Source of the DNA: Bugula neritina
Taxonomy: Eukaryota; Bryozoa; Gymnolaemata; Cheilostomatida; Bugulidae
Direction of reading: 5' to 3'
Length of the DNA stretch: 64,000 nt
NCBI GenBank assembly: GCA_964035545.1
Contig: OZ037767.1
Coordinates: forward strand, 23,541,128-23,605,127
Positions 1 to 15,200 of this stretch are shown here, piece by piece. Position 1 is the stretch's first letter. The number at the start of each line of letters is the position of its first letter. The translations under genes and the position numbers were made by a program. Below the pieces are notes generated by a model. The model had not been told where the DNA came from and did no database searches. It worked only from the letters and a program-made list of their open reading frames with translations.

Positions 1-260
1 TGTATATAGAATAGCGCCTATCTTGGCTATGTCATATTTTAATGAATTGATACGTGTATAATATACAATGTTGCTTAAACATTAATTACGTTTTTTTTTC
101 ATAACTGATGGTTGAATATTTTGTGTCGTATTTTGCCTTGCGAGTTCTTATGATGTGATGAATAAAGTCAGCTGGCCCTACTGGAGCTATTATTTTGCCA
201 TATCTTCAACATAATATTTAAATAAACATACAAGACATGAATGTACCATTACACTCATAG
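1..260 (+). other. VPS13D intron (left edge)
   Basis: AT-rich sequence ending in the acceptor CTCATAG at 254-260. No feature is visible in it beyond the intron end; the preceding exon is off the window. Confidence 0.7.
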
Positions 261-3200
261 GTGGGCTTGGCTCGTTGCGTGTCGAAGACTTGTCTCCCCA
301 TGGTGTTCTGCACAGCTGCAAGTTCACCACTGCTTCAGATTCCTCTCCAGATAATTTTGAAACAAACATGAAATCGGCTTTGAACTTTCAAGTTCTCAAG
401 TATGTCATCTATGCAATGTCAAGTAATATTTAGCTTGCCTGAGTTAATGGTAGTTATCCTCTCTCTGCGGGGACTCAAATATGTGTGTAAGTTAGTATCT
501 GGTGGTACTGTAGAAGAAGGAGATTGCCTGTTTGTTTATGCTGCACATTACTGCTGATACAATGTTGATTTGAAATGGATTGTCATAAACGTTCTCCTTT
601 GAGTATGGTTTATCTTTCTTTAATTGCAGGTATGACGTGCCTGATGAGATGCTGGAGAGAGAGTTTGACCTTGCAGTTGACCTCAACATGTCTTCTGTTA
701 TATACACACACTCGAAACGCTTCCCTATTGAGATTATTAATTTTGTGCAGGATTTTCTCGAGCACCATGACAGTATCGGACATATGCGTGCCGCTTCTAA
801 TGGCCAACAGGTATGAGTTATTACTTTCGTATAATAATGAAAGTAGATTAGTCATATGTCGTTTGACAATTCAGTTTTATGCCTACTTGTATTGAACTCT
901 TCAGGTGCCGGTTGGCCCGGGACACGCTCCAAGAATTAAACTAAACATCGTAGCCGGAACTCCAATCGTGATTCTGCCAGGGAGCAGTCTTTCCACTAAA
1001 GTATGTAATAAAAATATCTCTACCTATTCAACACAATGTCAATATGTACCTTGCAAGTGTTGTTGATGGCAGAAAAGAAAATAATTTGCTGATAGAACTT
1101 TTTCCTATGACATAGTGCCCACCCTTCATACTCATGCTAATAAATAATTTCGTTTAAAGGTTATTGTGATGCATCTTGGCAACCTTTTCGTTAGCAACAC
1201 ATTTCTATTGGCTGGTGAAGAGAATACACTTGCTCATAAGAACCAATCAGGTGGCTCGCAGGGACGTGAGAGCAGTACCAACTCAACTTATGGTTAAGTA
1301 TATGACCTCCATCAAGTGTTCTTTTATCCATTCATATCTATTTATCATTACTACAACTTATAGGTGGTTTTAAAGGAACGCTTGATTGGTTTACTGATAT
1401 GGTTTTCTGACTATTTATAGCTGTGGGCTGCTGTAATCAATTAGCTATTCTATTGCGTACCTTTGTTAACCACTTCTCTTTCTTATACCAATTTATATTA
1501 ATTGTTATTTGATGGAAATGAATACATGAAGGGACATGCAGTATATTACACTCTATTCACTGTGCTAACATCATGTGATATTCTGTAGATCCTATGACGT
1601 CCAGCATATACTGCACTACAGACGATACGTTAGAATCAACACTCGAACAGAATGCATCACGTCAGAGTCAGCCATGTTTGTTAGATGTCATGTCTGTGCG
1701 GCTGAGTGAGATGGACATCTACTCTGCTTGCAGGGTTGACGACAGGTTGTCTGCATCATCCACCCTCACTCAGAACAGTGATATTAAGCTCAAGGGCTAT
1801 CACTACAAAATGGATAAAAACCGACCACTAAAGGAGAGGTTTGTGTTTAGGGAACTAGTTTCTTTTGTCAAATAATAAACAACTGATGGCTCAAACCAAG
1901 AGAGCAGCCGTGGTCTTGGGGTTAGAGCATTTGCTTAATAAACACAAAGTCTTGGGTTCGAACCCCAGTAAAGGCCATTGGTGATGTTAGGAAGAGCATC
2001 CAGTCATAATTGCTCCTGTGCCCCATCTGAATAAGTCTTTAGCCTGATTTAACAAAAAACCCTTCCATCAGCTGTTTTCTCACAGGGATGGTCACCATAA
2101 ACTTGTGTGAGTTTTTTTTTGATAGCTCAAAACAGACTGTGTTATTATTGTTTATGGAATAGCTTTTCCTATGATTTATTAAACAGTTATAGTTAGAGTG
2201 TTAGACTCGGTGATGTGTAATGTTTTAGATGTGTGCTGGATTTAATCATTGAAAGAAACTTGGACAATGACCTCAGCCACTCCAGCCCCGAGATAGCTAT
2301 TCAAGGGGCATTGTCCTCAGTCTACTGTCACTTGGATGTGGAACAGTACACTCTGGTCAGGGCTGTTTTAGACCAAAATCTCGGAGAAGATTTAACTGAC
2401 TTACAAAGGGTTGCAAGGCAACTCCCCCATATACAAACTATCCTCTCTGGAAATGTAGGCTTCATTTATTTTCCTTACTTACTACCTCTGCCTGCCCATA
2501 CACTAACAAAGCTGTACTTATAATCGTAATATTTAATATATTAAATTATCGTATTTTCAACTTGTATAATTAAACAAATGCAAATGCAAGACAGTAACTA
2601 CTGACTGATAAGTTCTGTTTAGATTGTTTTTGGATTATTCCTTCAGGCGTTTGTTATACTCCTAAACATCCTCTCTAAAGTTTTGTATGAAGTGACCCCT
2701 TTGGTTAGCTTCTGTTGTTTACGAACTAGTTACATTTGCCATGCATGTGGAGTAGACAACCTGTGTGTTCGTACATGTATATGTAACATATATGCATGCA
2801 CATCTACATTACATGCATAGTGTACGCTATATATATTATATGTATATTATATATAATATAATATAATATGTATATTATATATAATATACTGTTGTATAAT
2901 TTGCTGCTCCCCTCTTGTAGGTGTGGACTGCGCTGGATATGTCTGTAGACCTAAACAACGTAACCATTGAGCTGCTCTACCAGCACCAGACATCCGACTC
3001 CCCACCCGACTCTTTGGCTAGGCTCGACTTTATAACATCTAAGCTAACCTTTGTTTCGTACTCAAATCAGAGTCGAGACGTTGACTTAGTCTCCCAAGAA
3101 ATAAGAGTGACTGATACCAGGGAGGGCGGGCTATCTCTCTTCAAGCAGATTCTACAAGTTAGTATGTGTTATAACATGAACATGTGGTGATAATGTTGAG

Positions 3201-6200
3201 TATTGCAGAAGGAAAGGCTATAGCTTGAGTACCACAAATAATTGAGTCTTTTTTTGGCTCTTTCATTTGAATGTTTAGGCTTCAGCTTACCTACTGGTAA
3301 TGCAATGTATAATGTTAAGGTATCCTGCACTACACACTCCATAAGTTCTCCTGCTGTATATCTATCACAGGTAAACAATCAAATTATTTACAAAGTGTGG
3401 TTTATAGCCTTGGTTTGTGTTATTATACTGCAGCCCACAGTAGGGGAGGTAGACCAGACACTGCATATGGAGATACACATGAGATCTAGCAGGGCTAAAA
3501 ACTGCGTATCTGTACTCTTCAACAACATGAGAATATTCTGCGTGCTGGACTGGTTGGCGGCTCTATCTCGGTACTTGGGTAATAGCCCTGAGAAACAGAT
3601 GGTCAAGTCTACACCAAGGTCTGTGCTAGCCTTTGTTCTCTCGTCTGTGCTAGCCTCTGTTCTATCATCTGTCTACTGAGTTTTCTATTCATTTACTGCA
3701 TGTCTTTATTCAGAAATCTTGAATGGCATTCATTTGTGTGCAAGGCATTATGGGGCACAACTTTTAACTAGTTTTGGAAATTAATCAAAATTAGTATGTT
3801 GTGAAATTATCAAATTTTGGCCATTTTACCATTTTAAGCACACACCAGCAGCTTTGGGCCAAGAGTTAAAATTTGCTAAAATTTAATGAAAGGTTACTAT
3901 TCTGGGTAATTTCATATTCTGATTCAAAATGTGTATGCAAAAATAGCTGAGAGAGGTTCTGCAACAAAAAATCCTAGTTTCAAGCAAGATGATATGTGGT
4001 CAAGGAACGTACAGTTGACTATGTTGTGAAATCAAATATATTCTATCCTACAGAGTTAGTCAAACAGTTGCCCCGAGCCTTGCCTCTCTTGCTCTGGAGG
4101 AAAACACGGAGGACGCCAAGTTAGAACTAAAGCTAAATCTCACAGACACCGAGCTTGTTCTTGTTGAGGATGTGTCACACAGCAATAGCAGTTCTATCAT
4201 TCTCAAGACAACCGCTATATGCCACTATCAGCCTTATAATGAATCTAGACCCGTGATATGCAACTTGCAGGTATTTGTGACCACATACATTGCTGTCTAG
4301 ACACATACATGCTTGGTGTATCAGCTATCAGCGCTTGCACTTGTTTTATTTCTTGTTGTTTTTATTTGTAGAAAATGGAGCTTTTCTCTTGCTCTATGTG
4401 TGCGGAGTCAAGCACTGCCCTCTCTATAATTGACCCTTTCGACGTGACAATTGAATTAGTAAAGCGGCAACCAGCAGCTCAAGACAGTTCTCATCTCTCG
4501 TATCAACTAGAAGTCGGCGTGTCGGTTTTGTGTGTCAGATTTTCCTACAACGACCTACTTCTGTTTCAGAGGATCCTGAATTCTCAGCAGCTCAGTTTGG
4601 TTCTCTCTGATGAGACCAGCTCTTCTGACCAGAAGTTGACGCAGGCCAAAGGTTTGAGCACACAAACATTTTGCTCTTGTTGATAGTAGTAATAATATAT
4701 ACTCATCTAGTAGTATTATATACTAACCTAGTAGTAATATATACTCATCTAGTAGTAATATATACTAACCTAGTTGTAATATATACTCATCTATTAGTAA
4801 TATATACTAACCTAGTTGTAATATATGCTCATCTATTAGTAATATATACTCATCTATTAGTAATATATACTAACCTAGTTGTAATATATGCTCATCTATT
4901 AGTAATATATATTAACCTGGTATTAATATATTCTCATCTATTAGTAATATATACTAACCTAGTAGTAATATATACTCATCTAGTAGTAATATGTGTTATT
5001 GCAGATGATGTCGAGTCCACCCCATCACTAATGGCAGCAGTAAGCAGTATGGAGGTGAACACTGACCGTCTCTCTCTCTGCCTGATCAATGACTGTGCTG
5101 ACATGGATATTCCTCTATTTGAACTACATCTGAATGGTAAGCTCTGTTTACCATAGAGGGCTTTTCTTTTTATATTCATAGAATTTGTTCTAAATTTATG
5201 GTGCATCATAGACATCTCATAGTCATACATTATATCCATTCGGTGTTTGTAATGTAATACAATATAAAAATGGAGTTTATTTTCTCTCTCTTTTTCTGCT
5301 GGTCAATTTACTTTTAAGAAATGTATGAGGATGCTATTTTAGTTTTTTGCTTTAAAGAAAAGTGTACCCAACTATAGCAGGTAAAACACTTTGTAACTGT
5401 AAATAATTAAGTCATTACATATAGAGTGTCACAAGCTACTCAGATGCTTTATGCATTATATTTTATTTTCACCATCATAACATTATGCTGCAAATATAAA
5501 CTATGTGTTTTATGTAAATGTTTTTTTATTAAAATGATTTGAGTGTTAAAACTAGTTGTTCACACACTGAAATCACTGAATAATTGCTTTGTCTGTTTAG
5601 AGCTGCAGTTTAACCAAAGAATAGGTAATGCAACTCATTCAGACACTTCTATTGGACAAGTCAGTTTTGAAGAGCCAATAGCTGGTACTCTTTCACTTAA
5701 GTTTGGACTGGACTATTACAATCGTCTGCTAAGTGGGTGGGAGCCAATGGTTGAACCGTGGAAGATGAACATAAGCTGGGATGGCAACCTCATGTCTAAT
5801 GAGGATCTTGATGTTAAAGTTAGAAGTAAGTCTTGTCTGCGTTAAAAGGCACGTGAAATCTTGTTTCCTCTAGACATTGTAACACATACAGCCATAACTC
5901 AACTTCCAGTTTTTAGTTTTTCTATTGGAATATATTAAATCTAGAAATGTAAACACTGTAGTCTATATTGAATGGCTTACCTAATCTGTCACCACTTGGT
6001 CTACATGTATGCTGGTATTACATAATATTAACACTGTGAATGTTTTCTAATTCATGAAAATAAAACATCATTGTGAATAGAAAGTTGGCAGGTTATTTGA
6101 GAGCATTGCTATGTTTTGATTGTTGTCTGTGTAATAACTACTGGTGTATGTAATTCCTTCCATTGTAGTTACTAGTGTGTTGCTATCTGTAGTAGTCACT

Positions 6201-9200
6201 AGTGTACTTATTGTGTCTGTTGTAGTTACTAATGTATGTGTTGCTATCTGTTGTAGCTACTAGTGTGTTGATTGTTGTAGTTACTAGTGTGTTGCTATAT
6301 GTAGTAACTACTAATGCATGTGTTGCTATATGTGGTAACTACTAATGTATGTGTTGCAATATGTAGTAACTACTGATGTATGTGTTGCTATATGTAGTAA
6401 CTACTGGTGTATGTGTTGCTATATGTAGTAACTACTAATGTATGTGTTGCAATATGTAGTAACTACTGATGTATGTGTTGCTATATGTAGTAACTACTGA
6501 TGTATGTGTTGCTATATGTAGTAACTACTAATGTATGTGTTGCTATATGTGGTAACTACTGATGTATGTGCTGTCTATTGTAGCTACTGATGTTGTTAAC
6601 CTCAATGTGACAAGTGCAGTGTTGGACATGCTGCAGCAGATGAATCAGATCTGGTCTTCTCTACCTGGCAGCAGTACTGGCAGCTCTCCAGCTTCACCAA
6701 TCACAAGGTAGTATGCTGACAGTGGATCTGTAAAATAGCTAGTATACAATATCTAAGTGTCTAATCTTTTTATTGGTGCCGATAGCAGCCGATCTAATGT
6801 TTTCTAGCAAATGAACACATCTTAGATGTATGTGATGGTTCATGAACAATGGCTGCAGTATATTCTTAATGTAAAGCAGTGAAAATTAAACTTTAACTTC
6901 TGTAGTCACGATTTAGTATGTCACTCAGAATGATTTAAATGTGCTGCTATGTTTACTATTGAAAGATGCTAAGGGCTGTACAGTGTGGTGTTTCTGGACC
7001 TTTTGACGAGAGTTTTAGACAGTCTGGAGAATTCTGCCATCAACATATTTTATAATTGTTGAAAGCATGTACATGTGTATGACTTTAGTAGTCCCTTACT
7101 TGAATATATACATGAATTTTGCAAATATAGGCTATGCTATATCTCATGGTACATGTGACTAAACTTACATGCTTTGCAATATTTATGTTTTTGCTATACT
7201 CGGAGTTAGCAAAAAGTCTCTCTTGGAAGTTGTAGGTTTAAGCAGAACTGCTTTAATACAGCTTTTTAAAACATGCAGTTTATGATTTATGATTTCTAGC
7301 AATCGGGAGTCGTTTGTTCCTTACTCTCTGAATAACCAAACCGGAAGAACGTTACTGTTTGCAATAGTTACCAAGACAGATGGTACAGTGTCACTGCCTA
7401 CTTCATGGTGTGAGGTGATGCACGGCCAAACTAAACCTTTCTCTTGTATTTCCTCCCAGAACAAACAGAGACATCAGGTAACGTTATGTAATGTCTAATT
7501 ATTAGCAGCTTGCATACCCCATAAGCCTATACCTGGGTTTGCTTGTTATACTTCTCATGTTCCTTACTGGTGATGTATGGCCTTTTAACATGTAACTAAA
7601 AAGATGATCATCTTCATTATTAATTTGCATTAACAACTGTAAATAGTAAAGATACGTATGTATTTCCAACAGAATATATATATTGCGTGTGTAACTTGTA
7701 TATATATATGATTTATATATGTGTAGTTGATATATTATCAATTCTCGTGTAACTGATATACGAGTCACTCCTGTTTAACTGATATATGATTCATATCTGT
7801 AGTGTAAATATTAATTGGCAGGACACTCATGAGTCTACAGACCACCGTCTGGTGGTAATGGTGGAAGGATGGCAGAAGACAAGTGCAGTTAGCATTGATA
7901 AAGTTGGTCTGTTCTTCCGAACCATTTTCACTGATGAGCACAGCAAATCTGTACCAAAGGTATGGCTGTAGAATATCTCAGGGACATTGGGTTTAGCTGC
8001 CAGGTATCTTAGGTATACTGCAAGGTACTTCAGGTATACTGCAAAATACCTCAGGTATACTGCCAGGTACTTCAGGTATACTGCAAGGTACTTCAGGTAT
8101 ACTGCAAGGTACCTCAGGTATACTGACAGGTACTTCAGGTATACTAACAGGTACTTCAGGTGTACTGGCAGGTACTTCAGGTGTACTAGCAAATTTAGGC
8201 TGTACCTATTGAAGCATATGTAGAAGTTGGATCAACTATATCAGTGTTGATAACTTTATTTCAAATTGCAAATCAGAAGCTAAATAGAACACTCAAGAAG
8301 ATCCTGCATTGTAGAACTGTTCAAGTTTAGAAATGTTTACTTCCCTGTAAGGTTACTCTTTGAACAGCTGACTCTGCGTAAAGGGAGGGGGGGCTTATTT
8401 GAAGTTTGTTTTTATAAAATTATCTATGAATGTATGATGTTTTCAAACATCAATAGCTTTGTTAACAACACGTTGCTATTTTCGTATGCTTATTTTTTAC
8501 TTTTGTGGCTTTATCTAGTATCTACCATTGGCACCTCTACATAGTATGATGCAGTGTAATGCACATACTGTATATTACAGATTGTAGCAAGTAGAATAGT
8601 GTTTGACATCAAATGCATGGAGAATGCCTCCAAGTGTATTACAGTGAAATCTCCCATCACTCTACGGAATTACACTTCACAAGATATTGAGATGCGAATG
8701 GAGTCTATTCTTGATTCAGGTATGTCATACTTGCTTCTCTATATGTCACAGATATCTCAGCACTCAGCAGTTCATTCTGTTGCAGATGTGATGTTCTAGA
8801 GAGTTCTGAAAACATTCTCAGCTGCCGCTTTTTTATCAGACACTTCTAGAAGTATTCTATCTCACCATCGCATCTCACCATCACATCTCACCATCACGTT
8901 TCACCATCACGTTTCACCATCATGTCTCACCATCACGTCTCACCATCACGTCTCACCATCACGTTTCACCATCATGTCTCACCATCATGTCTCACCATCA
9001 TGTCTCACCATCACGTCTCACCATCATGTCTCACCATTTAGTATGTGCATGTCACATGCTAAGGTGAACTGATTACACATGCACGTACTGTGCAGTAGGT
9101 ATATCAGTGTTCAAATGTATTCTCACACTACTTGCAGGAGCTGCTTGCACCACGGTGCTACCAGCTAACACTTCCCAGCCACTCCCTCTTGCCTTTCTCT

Positions 9201-12200
9201 TCAGCTGTTTGTGGTTTAGACCAGCTGGTAATGAGATGCTCACATACACTAATAGCCCTATTTCTTGCCAAAGTATGAAATTGGAGAAGGGTGGAGTTAA
9301 GTCTACTTCCCTCGTCTCTGATTCCGTGTTGGACAGTGCACAGTCATTCAGGTGTGTAAAATTATACATCAAATGGGAGTGTTTTACTGTAATAATAGTA
9401 TTCTCCAACATCTATCATACATATACAATTATATATAGTCACTATTCATGTCAGAAACCTTGGTGGAAAGGTTTTTTAATCGGGCTAAGAACTTATTCAT
9501 ATGTGGTACAGGAGCAATTATGACTGGATGCTCTTCCTAACATCACCAATGGCCTTTATTGGGGGGGGGGTCAAACCTATGATTTTGGTTTTATTAAGCC
9601 AGCGCTCTAACCCCTAGACCACGGCAGTTTTTTATGGTTACTATAGGTTTTATTGTGGAAGGTATTATGGCGGCTAGGTTGTTGTGCAGTATGATATATT
9701 TATTATCTGTTGTTTCCTTGCTGTGTATATATCTACTTGTACCACTAGTGGAATAATTGTGTTGATGTATCTGTTTACATCCAGGCTCTCTGCGGTGGTG
9801 AAGAAAGAGCCATACCCAGAAGAAGCTGTGATGGAAACCCTTGGACCCAACACACTGTATCAACCTGGCCACACGGTGACGCTACTCCCTCCCCTGACTA
9901 TTGTGAACCTACTACCTGTGGACTTAGGCTATTTGGTTAATCACAGTACCCATAGTGGTAAACTTAGGCCTGGCAAAGAGGTGGTATTACACCAGGTGAA
10001 CTTCTATAGTGAAAACAATATTTGCAACCATAGCACATGCTTGTAGATGTATATTAAAGAATCCCTGAAACGTTTCATTTATGCAGTACTAAAATATTCA
10101 TATAGTACTTACTGCTTGAGGATTGCATGCTCAAACAGTTTTGTTTAAGAAATTCTGTGCTTATGCTGATGACATTTTCATTTGACTCTGGAGTCCGTGG
10201 TACTATAAAACTAATAGTAATTGTTACTGACTTCCATTGCATGCTACTCTTAAGTTGCGTTTATACCTCTGCTGAAAAAAGTACCGAGTTTAAGTTAATA
10301 ATGCTTGTCCGGGTACCCCTTTATAGTCAAACTGAAACTCGTTGAAATCATATTGATGCGGTTGCTCACTTTCTGAAATTGAAATTTGACTCGCATAATA
10401 GCTATTTGATGCCCTTTGTAAACGTCGTGAATTGGTGAAGCGGAAAGCATAAAAGCGATAATTGAGAAGGCGTAGGCTATATAATTATAACCGTATAAGT
10501 ACATTGTCTAATCGCCAAAGTAATAACTAATTAACGATGTTTACAAGGAGCTATTACTCCTATTCTAAAATTGGCCGATTAAGTTATCACAGCACAAAAA
10601 TTTCAACGAGTGGCTTTTACAATGCAATGCAACTCGGAGAAATTTCAACCCGGCCAAATTGAAATTTTGACCGAAAATCGTGAAGGTATAAACGCAACTA
10701 TAGCTGATGCAACACACAACGTAGTCATTGAGCTGGCTTGAAATTTGAAAGTTTAAAAGAATGTTATGGCTATAGAAACAAGATTCAGTGAAAATATGCC
10801 ACTAAATTAAATATACACTGTATTAGTTGTTGTCACTACTAATGTGTTGTAACAATTAATGATGGCGTAGTTAGTATACAGTGATGTAGTAACTAATAGT
10901 AGCTATTATGATTTGGGAATCACAGCTGTTTAAATATCCATGTTTTTTACACCAGCAATGATGTCTTATAAAACATAATAATATGCTAGTTTTCAATGTC
11001 CATAGTAGTTGGGTGATGCACTCTTCGTAAGAAAGTCTTACCACTGAAATAATGGCCAAATTTCTCAACATTTTGCTGTTTTCATGCTGCACTAATCACT
11101 ATCCAATGGCTACTCTTTCTAACCATAGAATCATATCTATAAGAAAAACTAGTGACTATTTTGCTATTTTAACTACAGGTAAACGTTTCTAACAGTCTGA
11201 AGCTAGATCTTGCAGCTGATGGCTACCATAAAGGTGGAGCTCTGAATATCAACTCCAGCGCTAGTGATCATGTTCTCAATGTTAGAGTCTACGATGCTTC
11301 TGACCGGCTGCTCCTATTGGATGCCAGAATCACTCGAGAAGCTGTTGGGTCCGTTAAGGTAATCTATGGTTTCATCATAAAGCATTCCCAAAGAGAGAGA
11401 GAGGGAGAGGGAGAGGGAGAGAGAGAAAATGTTTGGTTTTATCCATTAGTGTTTGCCTTATGCACGTGAAAGGGCGACTGACTACGTTTAGGTCAGTTTA
11501 AACCCGTGTAAGGCTGCCTTTGGTTCAGTATTGTTTTATTTATAATTACAATAATTTGAAAATTATGAAACTGGTTTACTTTCGCAGCAGATACTGGAGA
11601 AGTATATATTGCACATAGTTTCCTGATTAAGGTCACATGGTTCAATTTTAAATAAAATATAAAATCATAAAAGCTATTTGGCAGTATTGAGGTGATAGTA
11701 CAGAACTTACTATAAATACAAATACGTTTCCCTAATTTTTAATTGCTGGATTAATTTGGCAATAAATTAAAAAAAGTTAGGCAAATGTTACAAACAAAGA
11801 TCATAAAAATCACAGCAGTGGCTTACCTAGGTTTTTTACCTGGCACATACAGTCACTTTTAAGACCAAAGAGCTCTTTTATTAACTTCATTTCCAAGTTG
11901 CTTCTAGACTTTATGTTGTGGAGCAGGTTTGATTTCCAGTTATTAGCCTTCCAATAAATTTAAAAATAGAAACAGAGTGCAAGAATCGCATGTAGACTCC
12001 GACATGTTCAACATATTCTCTTGCCATTCAGGTGGTCATCTCTGTGAAATACTGGATGATCAACCACACTGGTCTACCTCTTGTATTCAAGCAAGTTGGC
12101 TCTAAGTCTACAGCATCTGGACAGTTTGAGGAGAATGAGATTGCCAGGAGCATGGCACCTCTCATGTTCTCTTTCTCCGAGAATGAACAGCCAGACTTGT

Positions 12201-15200
12201 AAGTGTTATCTGCTCGTTTAGAAGGTTTTAACTTCCATTTTGTGACTAGAATAGGCTTCTTATTTTACAACCACAGATTTAGGAGTTTTTTTTAAATGTT
12301 CAGGCAATCACATATTTGGGCACCAATGTATACAGATATATATTATATAAATACACAAAGTTTTACTGACTTTATTCACGTGGAGGGAGATATGTAATAT
12401 AGCAATCCTTTTACATGATAACTGAGACCTTGGTTTTCCTTATATTAGTGTAGTTGCGTGCCTGATTTTTCAGTCAGGAAAAAAACATTTCTATAAACAC
12501 ATGTTTATGATTAATAGACAGGTTGTATAACCACTTCAACTCGATTGAACACATTTTTATTGTAACAGATACTAATATACTTATTATTCATTTTAAATGA
12601 TTATTTGTGTCAGCTAATATGCCTCAACTCTAATGGATACTGTTGAGATGTTTAACTCTACCTTAATAGTTAAAAGAAATGCTATCACCTAGAATAAACC
12701 ATCTAATAAATTTATAATCAACAGTTATTTCAATTGCTGGAAGCATTTTAAAATTCCGATGCAGTCACCAGTGAGTTTTTATGATTATAAGTGTTTATTA
12801 TTGCTCTATTGAAGCCTCCTCTCCTTATCCTAGTCATGCGCATGCTTATGTTAGCTCTCAATACTCTAAACAATACTTCTACAATGGTTCTGGTTGTCTT
12901 ACAGATGCTCCATGAGACTCGGTACTGTTGTCCACCCTACGAGTAAGCCCTCCTGGTGTCACAGGTTTAGTCTAGACAATGGTAATCATGTGAGACGTTT
13001 GAGAGTGGCGCGTAGTGACGGTCGACCAGAGTGGTAAATACAGTCATATTACGTAGCTTTACTTGCTTCCCTGTGTGAGAATAGAAGCTATCAACTTTTT
13101 CTCACCAACTGTCAAACCTTTGAGTATAAACAGGGATTTCAAATAATCACTACAAGTGTATATAAAAATATGAAGCAAGAGTTGGTTAAATTAACGTCCT
13201 GCTTTACTTTTTTCTAAGTAAAGTTCGACAAGAACACAACCTATGACATAGCAAGAAACAGAACCTAGAATAATGAGTGTCATTTCTCTTACAGGGTGAA
13301 TACTTGGTAGATGCTGTATTTACAGGGTATACAATATTGGAATTGAAGTAAACAAAGCTGTGAGGAAGTACGAGGATACGACCATGGTTACTCTAGTCCC
13401 ATATAATAAGGTCATCAACAAGTCCTCTCATAGGATTGCCTTTACACAGAAGGTTTTCACCCAGTCCGTAAGTATTTCTAACAGTACAGTAAGACACTGA
13501 AGTGGTGCTCTGTAGTGGTACTGTGCTATAGTACACTGTAGTGATACACTGTAGTTGTATACTGTTGTGTTACAGTGCTGTAATACACTGTTGTGTTACA
13601 GTGCTGTAGTACACTGTAGTGGTTCACTGTAGTGTTACACTGTGGTGGTATATTGTAGTGGTGCTGCGTTATAGTGGTACACTGTAGTAGTATGCTGTGG
13701 TGGTACTTTGGTCTAATTTCTGTGCACCATGCTATGAAGCTGTAAGCACCTCTTCTAATGTCTCCATACTTTCTATTCAGGATAACAATTCAACCTTCCA
13801 CGCCTCTCTGCCCGGGGCCAGCCATGCATATCATTGGCCGAGACATGACCTTGATCAGCTACTCTGTATTAAAATTCTCGATGTACCTTCAACACTCTGG
13901 TCTGGCGGATTTCGAATAGATCAACTCAACTCTATCGTCATCAATATCAGGTGCTGTACTACTCCATTCTATATATACCACTCTATTCTATATATACTAC
14001 TCTATTCTATTTATACTACTTCATTCTATATATACTACTCTATTCTATTTATACTACTCTATTCTATATATACTACTCTATTCTATATATACTACTCTAT
14101 TCTATATATACTACTCCATTCTATTTATACTACTCTATTCTATATATACTACTCCATTCTATATATACTACTCTATTCTATTTATACTACTCTATTCTAT
14201 ATATACTACTCTATTCTATATATACTACTCTATTTTATTTATACTACTCCATTCTATATATACTACTCCATTCTATTTATACTACTCCATTCTATTTATA
14301 CTACTCCATTCTATTTATACTACTCTATTCTATATATACTACTCTATTCTATTTATACTACTCTATTCTATTTATACTACTCTATTCTATATATACTACT
14401 CTATTCTATATATACTACTCTATTCTATATATACTACTCTCTTCTATATATACTACTCTATTCTATTTATACTACTCTATTCTATATATACTACTCTATT
14501 CTATTTATACTACTCTATTCTATATATACTACTCTATTCTATTTATACTACTCTATTCTATATATATCGCCCAGAGCTTTTTTCTAACAGACCTCATTTG
14601 AACTTTCTATCCCCTAAGAGTTTGACCTATAAAATTTACCTTGTTTTTATTATTGATTCTTTTTAAACATTAGTAAATAGGACACAAAGATAGAAAGAAT
14701 TGCAACTTTTGTGCCAACAGCTTTACCACAAAATCTGTAATAAGATATTCATATTTCTTCTACAGGAACTCTGAGAACAGTGACTGCATTCTGATGAAAA
14801 TTGAGACTGTGCTACAAGGCTCAACGTTCACCACCATCATTGCTGACGCCTCCGACATCCCACCCCCACTGAAGATAGAGAATTACACAGACCTCAGTCT
14901 AAAGTTTTGGCAAACCAATATAACAGATGAAGCTTTCAGGACTACAGTGAAACCGAAGTCTTGTGGTAAATATTTGTGTACACAAGTTCAGAGTATGTTA
15001 TAATAGCCATTCAACGCCCACAGTGACTGTCTGTATTGAAATAAATCACATGTTTATTGTTGCAGTGGCGTATGCCTGGGACGAACCAACTATGGCCTCA
15101 ACTATAACCTCATCAATACACTGTGACATGGGGTCATCAGAGAATGTGTACGATATGAATGTGATTGGTCAGGCTGAGAATCTGGAATACGAGAATTGCT

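Larger units (their letters stand above)
9785..14965 (+). other. SHR-BD / Vps13 adaptor-binding region of VPS13D (approximate)
   Basis: Seven exons encode beta-rich segments that track human VPS13D in order: LLPVDLGYLVNHS and LRPGKEVVLHQ (9785-9995), YWMINHTGLPLVFKQ followed by GQFEENEIARSMAPL (12032-12198), VYNIGIEVNK (13326-13467), HWPRHDLDQLLCIKILDVP with LWSGGF (13781-13950) and PPPLKIENYTDLSLKFWQ (14766-14965). In the family this region binds organelle adaptor proteins and helps target the lipid bridge. The exact domain borders are inferred. Confidence 0.8.

Noticed and set aside
1917-1978. Possible functional tRNA gene
   Set aside because: The tRNA-like head is followed by the same SINE body seen in three other copies, and it lacks a proper cloverleaf.
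4671-5000. Open frame with repeated YTNLVV-type units
   Set aside because: It is the 21-bp intronic minisatellite.
7827-8223. Open frames on both strands with repeated RYTARYF-type units
   Set aside because: It is a 21-bp intronic minisatellite; only 7822-7959 on the plus strand is an exon.
13697-14601. Long open frames encoding Tyr/Ile/Leu repeats
   Set aside because: They follow a 19-bp tandem array inside a VPS13D intron; only 13781-13950 at its start is a true exon.
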